DNA of 64,000 bases, taken from positions 1 through 64,000 of the forward strand of contig MHXZ01000102.1 of assembly GCA_001825665.1 (NCBI GenBank), in the 5' to 3' direction. Of this stretch, positions 17,214 through 28,234 are shown piece after piece. Each line of letters starts with the position of its first letter. The first letter of the stretch is position 1. A program made the translations under genes and the position numbers. The notes beneath the pieces are model-generated. The model was not told the DNA's origin and ran no database searches. It worked only from the letters and a program-made list of their open reading frames with translations. This DNA is from Planctomycetes bacterium GWF2_41_51. Its GTDB lineage: Bacteria > Planctomycetota > Phycisphaerae > Sedimentisphaerales > UBA12454.

Positions 17214-19607
17214 ATGAAATATAGCAGAAAAAATCTTATTTTGGCGGCATTATTTTTAGTGCCTTTTATATTTTACCCGTTTTCCGTAAGAGCTTCCTGG
17301 GTAAGTAATAGTGACATCCACTCTTTGTTGGAATTTTTTGCAGCTGCTCTTGCACTGATAACTGCTTCTATAATTCTTATACAATTCTTTGCTACAGGAT
17401 ATCTCACATTTTTGTTTCTTTCGCTGGGGTTTACTTTGCAAGGATCTGAAGATTTCATACATGCCGTATATTCCTTTGTAAGAATCTGGCCAACCGAACA
17501 AATTGGCATGATTAATTTTATGCCGGGTACTTATGTGGCAGGGCGATTAGTTCTTGTAACATTTTGTATAATAGGTTTAGCTGTGGCAAAACTTCCCCCT
17601 GTTCACATAGAAAACAGGGTTAAATACGCAATAAAATGTAATATTATTGGTTTTGTTATCTCAGCGTTGGCGACGATAGGAATTGTCGGGCTTCCTCTGC
17701 CAAAGTTAATATTTCCAGGTCATTTAATTAGCAGGCCAATTGATTTGGTTGTGGCTATCATTTATCTCGTTACATTCATCTTATTTGTACGACTTTATCG
17801 TTTTAACGATAAATACCATACTCCTTTTGAATTCAGCATGATTGCTTCACTTATTTTTGGTTTTGCTGCTCAATTATATATGGTTCACTCTCAGCAATTA
17901 TATGATGCTCAGTTTAATATGTCTCATATAGCTAAAATTGTCAGTTATATCTTTCCTATTTTTGGAATAAGCGCTGGTATTTTTGGTATGTATAGAAAGC
18001 AGGAACATTTAAACGCATGTTTGCTTGAAGATGTCGCCAATAGAAAAAAAACGGAGGAAAAATTACGGCAGGAGATGAAATTTCACACGCTGTTTGATTC
18101 CACAAGCGATGCTATAATGTTGCTGGACGAAAGAGGTATTTTTGATTGCAATAATGCGGCCTTGAAACTTTTTGGATATTCCAACAAAGAGGAATTTTGT
18201 ACGAAAAATCCTGCCGATTTATCTCCTCTAAAGCAACCCTGTGGTACAGATTCTGTGACTATGGCTAACCGGCAAAATGCTTTAACAATGGAAAAGGGCA
18301 CTAATCATTTCGAGTGGCTGCACAAACGGAATGATACAGGCAGAGAATTTTCTGCCGATGTACTGCTTAATGTCATAGAACTGGATGGCAGAAAAGTTAT
18401 TCACGCAGTTACCCGCGATATTACTGAACAAAAACAAGCACAGGAAAGAATAAATAATTCGCAAAAGCTGTTGCAGAGAATTGTTAATCTTCTTCCTGAA
18501 AGAATATTCTGGAAAGACAAAAACTTAAGGTATCTTGGCTGTAACGAAATTTTTGCTAAAGATGCTGGTAAAAACAGCCCGGAAGAATTAGTTGGCAAAG
18601 ATGATTTTCAGATGGGCTGGAAAGAGCAGGCAGAAATTTATCGAGCTGATGACCAAAACGTTATAGAATCAGGAAAGTCAAAGCTTAATTTTGAAGAACC
18701 TCAAACTACTCCCTCTGGAGGGGAAATCTGGTTAAGAACAAGCAAAGTGCCATTAACGGATTTGCACGGAAATACAATCGGTGTTTTAGGGACTTACGGA
18801 GATATTACCGAACAAAAACAGGCTCAAGAAGAGATGAAAAATCTGAATAAAAAACTTGAAGATGCCAATCAGGAATTGAAACATTTCGTTTATATCGCCT
18901 CGCATGATTTGAGAGAGCCGCTTCGAAAAATTTCGGCCTTCGGTATTATGCTCGAAAAATCTCTAAATGGGAAACTTGACGAGGCTGATACGGAGAATCT
19001 TAATTTTATGATTGACGGGGCAAACCGGATGACGCAAATGATAGAAGGTCTCCTTGCATATTCAAGGGTAAGCACTAAAACACAACCTGTCGAATTAATT
19101 GATCTAAATGAAATGGTCCGGCAAATTGAGCATTTTGAACTTTCTGTATTACTTGAGGAAAGGCAGGCGAGTATAGAAGTGCCACAAACTCTGCCATCTA
19201 TAAAAGGCGATCCCACCCAAATACGACAACTTATCCAAAATCTAATCGCTAATGGCATAAAATATCAGAAAAAAGGCAACAAGCCACATATAGAAATCAC
19301 GTCGAAACCTGCAAGTGATGGTATGGTAAAAATAGCTGTTAGCGACAATGGTATAGGCATTAAACCTGAATATCTGAGTTCCATATTTGGGATGTTCAAG
19401 CGTCTGCATTCAAGAAGCGAATACGAAGGCACAGGTATTGGCCTTGCCGTTTGTAAGAAGATAGTTGAACGACATGGTGGACAAATAGGAATTGAATCTC
19501 AGCCTGATGTAGGCTCTACATTTTGGTTTACCATACCAGCAATAAACAAGCAAAATGCTATATCTGATGATAATCTTGTTGATGAAGCTATAAAATCTAC
19601 AGTCTGA
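17214..19607 (+). CDS. MASE3-like membrane sensor / PAS / histidine kinase
   Basis: Multi-TM N-terminus, two PAS-like segments ending 'VTRDITEQKQAQE' and 'TYGDITEQKQAQE', H-box 'IASHDLREPLRKIS', 'DNGIGIKPEY', 'GTGIGLAVCKKIVE'. Confidence 0.88.
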   Translation: MKYSRKNLILAALFLVPFIFYPFSVRASWVSNSDIHSLLEFFAAALALITASIILIQFFATGYLTFLFLSLGFTLQGSEDFIHAVYSFVRIWPTEQIGMINFMPGTYVAGRLVLVTFCIIGLAVAKLPPVHIENRVKYAIKCNIIGFVISALATIGIVGLPLPKLIFPGHLISRPIDLVVAIIYLVTFILFVRLYRFNDKYHTPFEFSMIASLIFGFAAQLYMVHSQQLYDAQFNMSHIAKIVSYIFPIFGISAGIFGMYRKQEHLNACLLEDVANRKKTEEKLRQEMKFHTLFDSTSDAIMLLDERGIFDCNNAALKLFGYSNKEEFCTKNPADLSPLKQPCGTDSVTMANRQNALTMEKGTNHFEWLHKRNDTGREFSADVLLNVIELDGRKVIHAVTRDITEQKQAQERINNSQKLLQRIVNLLPERIFWKDKNLRYLGCNEIFAKDAGKNSPEELVGKDDFQMGWKEQAEIYRADDQNVIESGKSKLNFEEPQTTPSGGEIWLRTSKVPLTDLHGNTIGVLGTYGDITEQKQAQEEMKNLNKKLEDANQELKHFVYIASHDLREPLRKISAFGIMLEKSLNGKLDEADTENLNFMIDGANRMTQMIEGLLAYSRVSTKTQPVELIDLNEMVRQIEHFELSVLLEERQASIEVPQTLPSIKGDPTQIRQLIQNLIANGIKYQKKGNKPHIEITSKPASDGMVKIAVSDNGIGIKPEYLSSIFGMFKRLHSRSEYEGTGIGLAVCKKIVERHGGQIGIESQPDVGSTFWFTIPAINKQNAISDDNLVDEAIKSTV

Positions 19608-19756
19608 TTTGGTAAAGGTGGCACAGTTGAAGGCAAGCAATAAAATTAAATTCCTATAGAGTTAATATACAAAGATGGGCAAGATAAAACTACCAAAACG
19701 GATAAATGGTGCATGGCAACTTTTGTAACGCGATATGCTATACTTTGCTTTATTTA

Positions 19757-19918
19757 AATGAGCCCCAACGTATGCCGCAAAGCCTGAGCATCAAGCGTTC
19801 GCACACGTTCATCTTCTTTTTCAATTCCAGTAGCGGCAAGGTCCGGGTCAAAAATACCAACCATTGAATCGGGCATATCAAACAGTGATAGGGCGGCAGA
19901 GAGGCGAGTAGGTAGTGC
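19757..19918 (-). pseudogene. Tyrosine recombinase/integrase remnant
   Basis: 'MPDSMVGIFDPDLAATGIEKEDERVRTLDAQALRHTLG' resembles the R-H-x-x-R region ('ALRHTFG') of phage-type integrases; no full gene. Confidence 0.5.
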
Positions 19919-20096
19919 AAGGAATATTTCGGATGCGCCAGATAGCTGATGAAAATTTATCTTACAAGAATTAAGTACAAGTATGTGGATTATTTTTTTG
20001 GCAAATGCGGCTAAAGTGTGATATGTTTGAAGCATAGCATGGATTTAGGATTGCCCTTATGTAAGAAGTTTTTGTATCCTCATTTATTGCATTGAT

Positions 20097-20522
20097 TCAA
20101 GGTTTCTTGAGATTGTCTTCAATACATGCTGTTATTTTCTCTATCATTCTTTTCGTTGGCTCGTGTTTTTCTTTTTCGAGATACCTCATTGTACCTTTAT
20201 CTATGCCAATTTTATCTGCCATTTGTTTTTGGGTAAGGCCATGAATTTGGCGATAAACACGAATTTCTTCGCCAAAAGTATTGGGTGTAAATAAATCTTT
20301 GGGAGTGTATCCTAAGAAATCGATTATTTTAGGTATATACCTTGGTCTTGGCCCAGAACGATTATGTTCCCAGTTTGCTATGGATAACTTATCTGTGCCA
20401 ATCATTTCCGCAGTTTGTTGTCGGTCGAGTTTCAAATCAAGTCGTCTCTTTAGAACATGGTCTCCTAAAGTTATTAAGGGGCGGGAGGATGGATACGAAG
20501 GGGCAAATATTTGCGTTCCCAT
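20097..20522 (-). CDS. Tandem XRE-type HTH transcriptional regulator
   Basis: Two HTH segments: 'LDRQQTAEMIGTDKLSIANWE' and 'LTQKQMADKIGIDKGTMRYLEK'; start set to ATG at 20522. Confidence 0.75.
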   Translation of the reverse strand: MGTQIFAPSYPSSRPLITLGDHVLKRRLDLKLDRQQTAEMIGTDKLSIANWEHNRSGPRPRYIPKIIDFLGYTPKDLFTPNTFGEEIRVYRQIHGLTQKQMADKIGIDKGTMRYLEKEKHEPTKRMIEKITACIEDNLKKP

Positions 20523-20545
20523 TTTACACCTAAAGCTATAAGTCT

Positions 20546-21073
20546 TTGGTAAATAAGGACATATATTCGCAAGGGATTGTAAGTTCTGTACCGCACGTGT
20601 GTCCCTGCGGATACTTTGGTTCGCAGCAGAAAAAATGCAAATGCACACCAAATCAGATTGAACGCTATATGGCAAAAATTTCAGGCCCGATGCTCGACAG
20701 GATTGATATTCATATCGATGTGCCCAGCGTTACATTCAGCAAGCTGCGGTCAAAACAGGAATCTATCAGTTCGGCGGAAATCAGGGAACGTGTGATTGCC
20801 GCAAGAGAAATTCAGCGAAAGAGATATGGAGAAAAAAAGACAACTACGAATGCGACAATGACGCACAGGCAGGTATCGAAACATTGCGGTTTGGATGAAT
20901 CTGCAGAAATGGTTTTGAAAAATGCAATGATGGAATTTGGATTGTCTGCTCGGGCGCACGATAAAATCTGCAAAGTGGCCAGAACTATCGCAGATTTGAC
21001 AGATGAGGAAAATATATCAGCCGAACATGTCGCAGAGGCAGTCAGTTACCGAAAACTGGATAGAAGTTTGTGA
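20546..21073 (+). pseudogene. ComM/YifB-like Mg-chelatase-family ATPase, C-terminal remnant
   Basis: 'CPCGYFGSQQKKCKCTPNQIERYMAKISGPMLDRIDIHIDVPSV' plus Mg_chelatase_C-like 'FGLSARAHDKICKVARTIADL'; the AAA+ N-terminal half is absent. Confidence 0.75.
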
Positions 21074-21498
21074 TATATATCTTTTTACATTAGGCTATAA
21101 ATTGTTAGGGGGTAACAAAATAAATTCATTTTAGTTATCTACGGATTGTCAACCGCAACTCTTCATCGAGCTAATGGCAACTTGCCGTCGGAAGAAATGG
21201 CACGTATAGTCTCTGAAATTAAGAGAGTTTAACGGGTATCCAGTTTATTAAATAAATTGGGCGATCTTTGTTCAACTTTGTATAATAATTCCAATTTATA
21301 TGAATAATGTAATTTTCTTAACTTTGCATTACGACGTATAATAATGTTAATTAAATAGGAATTGTAATGCATTTCTGGCAATTTGTGTTCTTGCGGACAA
21401 ACTTATCGTATAATATAAAATAAGTATGAAGAAACCTGCAAGCACATTAACTGAACAGAATTTATCGACAAATTGCTATCAAGTTGTAAAAGGAGAAT

Positions 21499-24399
21499 TT
21501 GATGTTTAATAAAAAAATGCTGGTTTGCGCTACTGTATTTTTATGTACATTTTTCAACATAGCAACAAGTGAAACCGTTTATCTCGATGAAGCGTTTTCA
21601 GTCAGCGGCCAAACACTAACCAGTGATCCTGCGGGAAAGTTCACGCTTAGTTCGGGAAATTCCAACAACGCACATTTCAGGGAAACTTCTGTTGGCGGCA
21701 GGAGCGGGATTTTTGCGGAATTGCAAATGGTTGGGACAACGGGAAATCAAACAACTGAAATCAGACGCGCATTTGATTTAGCTGTAAATTCCAAGGTAAA
21801 AAAATATTCCTGCAATTTCGATATTTATGTTGATTCAGGCTGGGATCCTGAAAATGATAATCGCTGTGAAATTTACTTTACACACGATAATACTCAAATG
21901 TTTGTATGGGATGTGCGCGGGCACGGTATTGTTGTAAATGCAAAGCGAGCTACTGACGGCGTCTGGGTACAGAAATATGTTCAGTATCCACAAACCAGAC
22001 CATCAGGCTGGGATAATATTAAATTTGTTATAGAGACAGGCATCAGTTCCGCGACTTTAACAGTTTACAGAAATGATATTCAGTTATGTCAATATTCAGG
22101 CGCGGATGCGATAGGATTGCCGGAGGATTCGAATGCTCAATTTGTAAATGGTATGTCGTATGTAATAAAGGTTAAAGATGCCGGTCCGAGCAATGACCCA
22201 AAAATATACTTGAGTAATCTTTCTGTAAAAACGCTCGAACCCATATCATACTATCCCAAATTCAACAATCCTTCAACTCTTTATGTGACAACATGGAATA
22301 TCAACGATGGAGTTATTCCGATTGAACACAAATATATTGCCATGACGCTTGCAGGTATAATGTGCAAACAAACAGGCACTCCGCAGTTATGTTTAAGATT
22401 TTCATGGCCGGCATGGCAATGGGAACAGGATCTTATAAATAGAGCACCAAGTATGGGAATAACGGTACAAAATGTTCCGACTTTTCCATGGGGATTGGTT
22501 AGCAATTTCAAAAGTTATATTTCCGGTTACGTGCTTTATAATCCAACGAGCGAATTGGAAGTAAGCAAAGCTGTAAATCTTGCCGGCATGCTCAATGCTA
22601 TTCCTTGCGCAAATACTCCTGCTGAAATAGCAAGCGCAACATCACGAGGATTAGCTCAGGTCGGCGATGTTAGAAACATGACGGAAAGAGATGTTTTTGA
22701 AGTTAATCCATCATATTGGTCTAATATTATGATTGGAGGAGCCGGGCAATGGAGCAATCACTGGTGGCATCCAGCGAGATATGATGCAGTTGCGAGAAAA
22801 TGGTTTATTGTGAACATTGACGCCAATGGATGGACAGAAGACAGGCTTACATTCCTCGATACTGTTCCGAATGAACAGCCTGTATATGGCTGGAGTACAA
22901 TGCAGAATGAGGATCTAACGGTTGGGCCAATGACGAGGCGGGGTTTTTCAATAATGTCACCCGGCCCAATTAATGGGCCTGTAATACAATTATTAAGACC
23001 GGGGACAGCATATCCATATTCAAATCTACAGCCTAAGCACAGGACTCTGGCAAATATAACATGGGAAGACAATGTGCATTATGTTTGCATGGCACTAAGT
23101 GACACAGGTAATATTAATTATTTTTGGCGCGGCTGGCCTTTTTCTACAACAGAATGGGCTGCGCCCGGACGCAACGACCCCAACCGAGGCTGGGGATTTA
23201 CCTGGAACAGGCCAATGGGTATTGGGGCGGATATGTTTGCGGCAGATTATAATTATGTAAGCAGCACATCGACCAAGTGGGACTTTTTCGCCAGTGACTG
23301 CAGCGGTTATGGCGGATACTATTACCCGGATTGGTATGGAACAAACAGGACCGCAAGTCTTCAATCACATATTGCACGAGACAGAGATTACTCGGATATT
23401 GCGCAGGTTTGTGGAATAGTGATGTTTCATGAAATGGCGAACTTAACTAATTTTCCAAATGAGTTTCTCAATGGAAATTCTAAGCCATTGGGGTACGTGG
23501 GTTTTAAATATGTTCCATACACCTCATATGGCGGTACTGTCAATTGGAAACCTAAAGTTTATACCAACGAGCACTATATAGATAATGTTCCAATAGTAGG
23601 AATGGATTACTTTGTATATGACAGATTCAGGCCGCAGCAGTGTGTTGATGCTTTAAACAGTAAAACGGCCAATGACCCTGTAGATAATATTAATGATTTT
23701 TCTTATGTATTGATTAACTGCTGGACGGATTTTGGTGCGGAAGGCAGGCAATTTTCAGTCGGCAAATACATTTACGATAATACAAATTCATCGATGAGAT
23801 TTGTAACGCTTGAAGAATATTTTCTGCAATTGCGTTTGAGACTCAAGACTCGTGAAACTTTAAGCAGATGGTTCGATCAGCTTCAGAATAAATTGCTCGA
23901 ATTCGAAGCTGCTGCGAATAAACCACAGGAAGCAATCAATCATATTTCATCTGCGCGAACTCATATTAATTCCGGCAAAATTAATTTGAATACCGCAAGC
24001 ACAGCAGGGCCATATTACGGATGGCAGGGCGGCAAATATGCTTACCAGGAGCTTGAGAAGGCACGATTATGCATGCATTCTACAACGGAGACAGCCGCTA
24101 ATACTTTCAACTTAAATATCCCGCAGCCTGTTGACCAAATGTTTTATTTATATCCGTATCAACTTTCATGGATAACCAATTTCGATACTGATTTAAAATT
24201 TCAGCTTCAGGATAGATTTATTTTGAAAGCTGTGCGCGTACAGGAATCTACAACATCTAACTTCTCGACCATAGCTGCAGATTATACAATAACATCACTG
24301 CCGATTCACATCACTGGAAACAATCAATACATTCGCATCAAGGTGCAAAGCGCTCTGACAGATGAATGGAGTGAAATCTGGTATAACTTCCAAAGATAA
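21499..24399 (+). CDS. Secreted protein: N-terminal beta-sandwich module plus divergent GxGYxYP-type domain
   Basis: Signal peptide; 'CSGYGGYYYPDWYG' motif; N-terminus shares a module with 24430-25641 and 32540-33475. Confidence 0.55.
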   Translation: MMFNKKMLVCATVFLCTFFNIATSETVYLDEAFSVSGQTLTSDPAGKFTLSSGNSNNAHFRETSVGGRSGIFAELQMVGTTGNQTTEIRRAFDLAVNSKVKKYSCNFDIYVDSGWDPENDNRCEIYFTHDNTQMFVWDVRGHGIVVNAKRATDGVWVQKYVQYPQTRPSGWDNIKFVIETGISSATLTVYRNDIQLCQYSGADAIGLPEDSNAQFVNGMSYVIKVKDAGPSNDPKIYLSNLSVKTLEPISYYPKFNNPSTLYVTTWNINDGVIPIEHKYIAMTLAGIMCKQTGTPQLCLRFSWPAWQWEQDLINRAPSMGITVQNVPTFPWGLVSNFKSYISGYVLYNPTSELEVSKAVNLAGMLNAIPCANTPAEIASATSRGLAQVGDVRNMTERDVFEVNPSYWSNIMIGGAGQWSNHWWHPARYDAVARKWFIVNIDANGWTEDRLTFLDTVPNEQPVYGWSTMQNEDLTVGPMTRRGFSIMSPGPINGPVIQLLRPGTAYPYSNLQPKHRTLANITWEDNVHYVCMALSDTGNINYFWRGWPFSTTEWAAPGRNDPNRGWGFTWNRPMGIGADMFAADYNYVSSTSTKWDFFASDCSGYGGYYYPDWYGTNRTASLQSHIARDRDYSDIAQVCGIVMFHEMANLTNFPNEFLNGNSKPLGYVGFKYVPYTSYGGTVNWKPKVYTNEHYIDNVPIVGMDYFVYDRFRPQQCVDALNSKTANDPVDNINDFSYVLINCWTDFGAEGRQFSVGKYIYDNTNSSMRFVTLEEYFLQLRLRLKTRETLSRWFDQLQNKLLEFEAAANKPQEAINHISSARTHINSGKINLNTASTAGPYYGWQGGKYAYQELEKARLCMHSTTETAANTFNLNIPQPVDQMFYLYPYQLSWITNFDTDLKFQLQDRFILKAVRVQESTTSNFSTIAADYTITSLPIHITGNNQYIRIKVQSALTDEWSEIWYNFQR

Positions 24400-24429
24400 A
24401 AATATTCGCAAATAGTTTGGAGAAGGCGT

Positions 24430-25641
24430 ATGAAAATCAAATCAAAAAATTTGAAATTAGTAAGTCTGTGTATTGTTTTTTGTACAGTTGCACAATGCTT
24501 CGCTTATGATTGTTTAGATGAATATTTTGTGCGCTGTAAGACCGCTCCTGATTCAAATTTAACTTCCAGCGGATTTACTTTGGTTAGCGGTAATAATGAG
24601 GCGCTTGCCAAGTACGATGGTTACTACCTTTTTGACAGTTCAGAAAAAATGATGGGCAGGATTTCTATGTGGGGACAGGCAGGAGGGGGCATACAACAAA
24701 CTCAAATCCGGCGATTATTCGATAGAAGCATTCCTCCTTTTGCAGCTTCTTATGTTTTCGAATATGATGTTTATGTCGATGGTGCATGGACAGACGCTTA
24801 CAACAATCGAATTGAAATATATGGTGCACGCGGTTCAGACTTGATGTTTGTATACGATATTCGAGGTGATGGGCATGTGTTTAATGCCAAACGTGCGAGT
24901 GATGGAGTATGGGTACAGAAATTGGCACAAACACAGACACGGCCGGCAGGATGGAATCATATAGAAATCGATGTTATGCCTGCGGTGGGCGGTGGTACAT
25001 TACAAATGTATATTAATGATGTTCTTCATTGTACATATAGCGGAATGGACGCGTTTGGATTGCCAGGAGATTTTGGCTCTCAATTTGTTGATAGATTGGT
25101 ATTTTTAACAATAGTACAGGACCAGGGGCCGGCTTATACAAATTCCGTTTACGTCGATAACTTCAGCGTATATACGACCGAAGATATACCTCCTCAGACG
25201 CTTCTAACCGATGGATTTGAAAGCGATTTTAGTAAATGGACAGATGCCGTAACAACGGATTGGGATAGAGCGACAGTTCAGAAATATTCCGGCAGCTATT
25301 CTGCTCATGCGGGCAGCGCAGATAATGATTTAATATCTGACAACCTGAACACAACAGGCGCATTATCTATGACAATCAGTTTCTGGTATCGTGATGATGA
25401 TATCGATGACGATGATAATATTTATTTACAACTTTATGATGGTGCAGCTTACGATAATAAATTCGAGCTTGGAAATACGTCTCCGGAAGACACCTGGCAT
25501 AATTACGTTGTTACAATTTATAATTCCGGCACTGATGCACAGTATTTTCATCCAAATTTCAGACTTAAATTTGAAGGAACATCTATCGATTCAGGTGAAA
25601 ATCTCTGGATAGATGATGTTTCGGTGACTACGATTTATTAA
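24430..25641 (+). CDS. Secreted beta-sandwich protein
   Basis: Signal peptide; LamG-like composition; C-terminal 'DGFESDFSKWTDAVTTDWDRATVQKYSGSYSAHAGSADNDLIS' jelly-roll-like. Confidence 0.6.
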   Translation: MKIKSKNLKLVSLCIVFCTVAQCFAYDCLDEYFVRCKTAPDSNLTSSGFTLVSGNNEALAKYDGYYLFDSSEKMMGRISMWGQAGGGIQQTQIRRLFDRSIPPFAASYVFEYDVYVDGAWTDAYNNRIEIYGARGSDLMFVYDIRGDGHVFNAKRASDGVWVQKLAQTQTRPAGWNHIEIDVMPAVGGGTLQMYINDVLHCTYSGMDAFGLPGDFGSQFVDRLVFLTIVQDQGPAYTNSVYVDNFSVYTTEDIPPQTLLTDGFESDFSKWTDAVTTDWDRATVQKYSGSYSAHAGSADNDLISDNLNTTGALSMTISFWYRDDDIDDDDNIYLQLYDGAAYDNKFELGNTSPEDTWHNYVVTIYNSGTDAQYFHPNFRLKFEGTSIDSGENLWIDDVSVTTIY

Positions 25642-27224
25642 TTCTTTTTGGATATGTTTTTTGTTAAAGCCTCGATGAACTGCTGCGCTGTTACAACTTT
25701 TGTTTTTTCGTCGAGCCGGTCGATAGTTTGTTTTATCGCTTCCATCGGGCCGCCAATAGTATTAAATGACCATGCGTGGACATTTATAAGAGCATAACTG
25801 TTCGGGTCAATCTCCGCTGAAGCGGGCAGATTGTTAATTGCATTTGCGACTTCGGCAGGGCTTGCGCCTTTCATGTTTTCCCAAAGCAGATATTTATATG
25901 AAACGCAAGGTTTCCCATTGTGCCAGTAAATTTTGCCTTGCTCTTTATTATATGGCTCATAGTCTTTGTATAAAACACCAAAAACGTCCGGCTGATCTAA
26001 AAACTCCTTAGAAACACTCATATCGCCATCAGCGTTGAGTATTGAAACTATAGAAAGTTTGCTTTTCTTCATATATGGTATAGTTTGTTTTACGAATGCT
26101 TTGCGGTCTGGAAGATAAGATGGGAAGCAATACCCCAATCCGCTTGAACCGACAACAAAATCATCATTGTCAGTTGCGGTAAGGTAATAATGTTCAAGCA
26201 CTTTTGGCGCAAGTTCTGAAAATATTGGTGCGATTTCCCATGTCATATTGAAATTTCCACGATGTTTGCTTGCCCAAAATCCGGGAGAATTTACGAAACC
26301 GCCGGCAAGCCACTGGATATTGTCGCCATCGCTCATTACAAAACATACGAGCCGTTGACCTTTTTGTGAAGATTCAAGTTTCTTGTGTGGTCGGTTAGGG
26401 ATTTTAACAGGCAGACGTGACATTATTGAAAGATTGAGACTCCAATCCGAAGGAATGCCTGCACATTGAAATTTGCTTATACCTTTGACCCATTCCAATT
26501 CATCATTGCCAAAGCCATAGATTAATGAGCCGGGATTTAAATGTGAAAGATATTCGGAACGATTTACATTTTGCGGATCCCAGAATACAAAAGCATTGTT
26601 TGCAACAAGGAAATCACGCAGATACATACTTTTTTTCCAATTCTGTTCGGCCATTAAGTTTTTTGTGAATAATTTTTTATTTTTCTCAAAAACTTCTTTT
26701 TCAGTAAGATTTCGAACATCAGCGAGCATTTTGAAGCCAAAGCTTTCAATTTTATCTTTCTGTGATTCGTGAATAGCAACGGCACTATATGGTCCGCAAA
26801 GTGATGTAGCGGCATTTATCGAGTTATTGCCTGATTTATACAGCATAAATCCTTTTACAGTAGATGAATATTTGGGCAATAATTCCCAGACAGAATCAAT
26901 TTCAACTGTATTGATACCCAGATCTTTAAATTGATTTAGAAAGATATTGTCCATACCTCCTGAATTAATCCAGATAATTTCTTTTTGCTTCGAAGTCAGT
27001 CCCTGCAGAGTTGCAAGCAGTACTTTTTCAGATTCAGAAAATCGCAATGGATTAATTATCCATATATTCGTGATACCTGTTTTGTTTGGCTGATTTTTCA
27101 TTTTTGAAATTATATCCAAAGTTCCCTTGGATGCTTTTTGAGCAGAGCACAAATTTGAATCATTTGCATAGAGATTAACTGCCAGAATACATGCGATTAC
27201 TGGTACGATATTTTTGAAAGGCAT
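25638..27224 (-). CDS. GxGYxYP-family putative glycoside hydrolase
   Basis: 'FVMSDGDNIQWLAGGFVNSPGFWASKHRGNFNMTWEIAP' and 'SSGLGYCFPSYLPD'. Confidence 0.75.
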   Translation of the reverse strand: MPFKNIVPVIACILAVNLYANDSNLCSAQKASKGTLDIISKMKNQPNKTGITNIWIINPLRFSESEKVLLATLQGLTSKQKEIIWINSGGMDNIFLNQFKDLGINTVEIDSVWELLPKYSSTVKGFMLYKSGNNSINAATSLCGPYSAVAIHESQKDKIESFGFKMLADVRNLTEKEVFEKNKKLFTKNLMAEQNWKKSMYLRDFLVANNAFVFWDPQNVNRSEYLSHLNPGSLIYGFGNDELEWVKGISKFQCAGIPSDWSLNLSIMSRLPVKIPNRPHKKLESSQKGQRLVCFVMSDGDNIQWLAGGFVNSPGFWASKHRGNFNMTWEIAPIFSELAPKVLEHYYLTATDNDDFVVGSSGLGYCFPSYLPDRKAFVKQTIPYMKKSKLSIVSILNADGDMSVSKEFLDQPDVFGVLYKDYEPYNKEQGKIYWHNGKPCVSYKYLLWENMKGASPAEVANAINNLPASAEIDPNSYALINVHAWSFNTIGGPMEAIKQTIDRLDEKTKVVTAQQFIEALTKNISKKN

Positions 27225-27233
27225 TTTGTTTTC

Positions 27234-28220
27234 CTAAGAGATTATATTCAGTATTTCTTCGAAATTTTTGCAGTAATGAGAGCATAATGCGTCAGTTTTG
27301 CTCTCAATAATGTTGCCGTCAGCAATGCCGATTGCGGTAAAGCCTGCCAATCTTATAGAAACTACTCCGGCGCCGCTATCTTCAATGCCAATAACCTGAT
27401 GACGATGCTCAAAGTCAATACCAAGCCCTATACGTGCGGTTTCTGCATAAAGCCATGGATGAGGCTTAGGTTCAAGTTCGCCAAGCGTACCGGGCTGACC
27501 ATCTGTGAAAGAATAACCTGCGTTTATTATAGCATCGTAAAACTTGCATGGGTCACCCATATCAAGCTGTCTGAAAGCATCGAGAATTTCAGGCCAGGCT
27601 TTTTCGTAAAGTCCCGAAGTTACAAGCCCTATTTTAATATTTTTTGCTTTCAAGGCATATAGAAAATCCTTCAAGCCTTCGGTCGGCTTGAAGGCATTTT
27701 TCCGTCCTCTGCCATTGACTATTTCCTGCATCTGAAAGCGTGTTATATCAAAATAATGACAACGCGCTTCTTCAACTGTTTTGTCAGGACAATATTTATG
27801 GATGCAATATTTTAAATGTTCGGAAACGCTGTGGCCTGATACAAAAGGCATATCCTTTTGTTCGAGCGAAAATTTCGGATTATCAAGAAGTTTCGCGGTG
27901 GTTTGTTCAATTATCCAAATCCAGAATTCTTCGCTGCGAACACTTGTGCCGTCGAGATCCATGAGAACTGCTTTTAACGGTTTATTCATGGATGCCGGCA
28001 ACAGGGGATAGATAGCCGGATAACCCATTTTAGATTTTACATAAGCGATTACTTTGCCGTTTAAATAGCATATAAATTCAACTTTATCATCGCCGGTGGC
28101 AAATATTTTTTCGACACCGTTGATTCCGACTGCATAAAAACCTTCGCCGCCTGAATCGCATTTAATAAGTTTGTCTTCGTTAAAAAGAAATCCATTCTTG
28201 TCATTACATTTGCAAATCAT
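27234..28220 (-). CDS. HAD-family hydrolase with uncharacterised N-terminal extension
   Basis: 'KAVLMDLDGTSVRSEEFW', 'GLVTSG', 'IGIEDSGAGVVSIRLAG'. Confidence 0.85.
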   Translation of the reverse strand: MICKCNDKNGFLFNEDKLIKCDSGGEGFYAVGINGVEKIFATGDDKVEFICYLNGKVIAYVKSKMGYPAIYPLLPASMNKPLKAVLMDLDGTSVRSEEFWIWIIEQTTAKLLDNPKFSLEQKDMPFVSGHSVSEHLKYCIHKYCPDKTVEEARCHYFDITRFQMQEIVNGRGRKNAFKPTEGLKDFLYALKAKNIKIGLVTSGLYEKAWPEILDAFRQLDMGDPCKFYDAIINAGYSFTDGQPGTLGELEPKPHPWLYAETARIGLGIDFEHRHQVIGIEDSGAGVVSIRLAGFTAIGIADGNIIESKTDALCSHYCKNFEEILNIIS

Positions 28221-28234
28221 TTTTCGTCCTGAAA

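Noticed and set aside
21145-21231. Short open stretch LSTATLHRANGNLPSEEMARIVSEIKRV before the GxGYxYP gene
   Set aside because: Could be a degraded gene tail but too short to assign.
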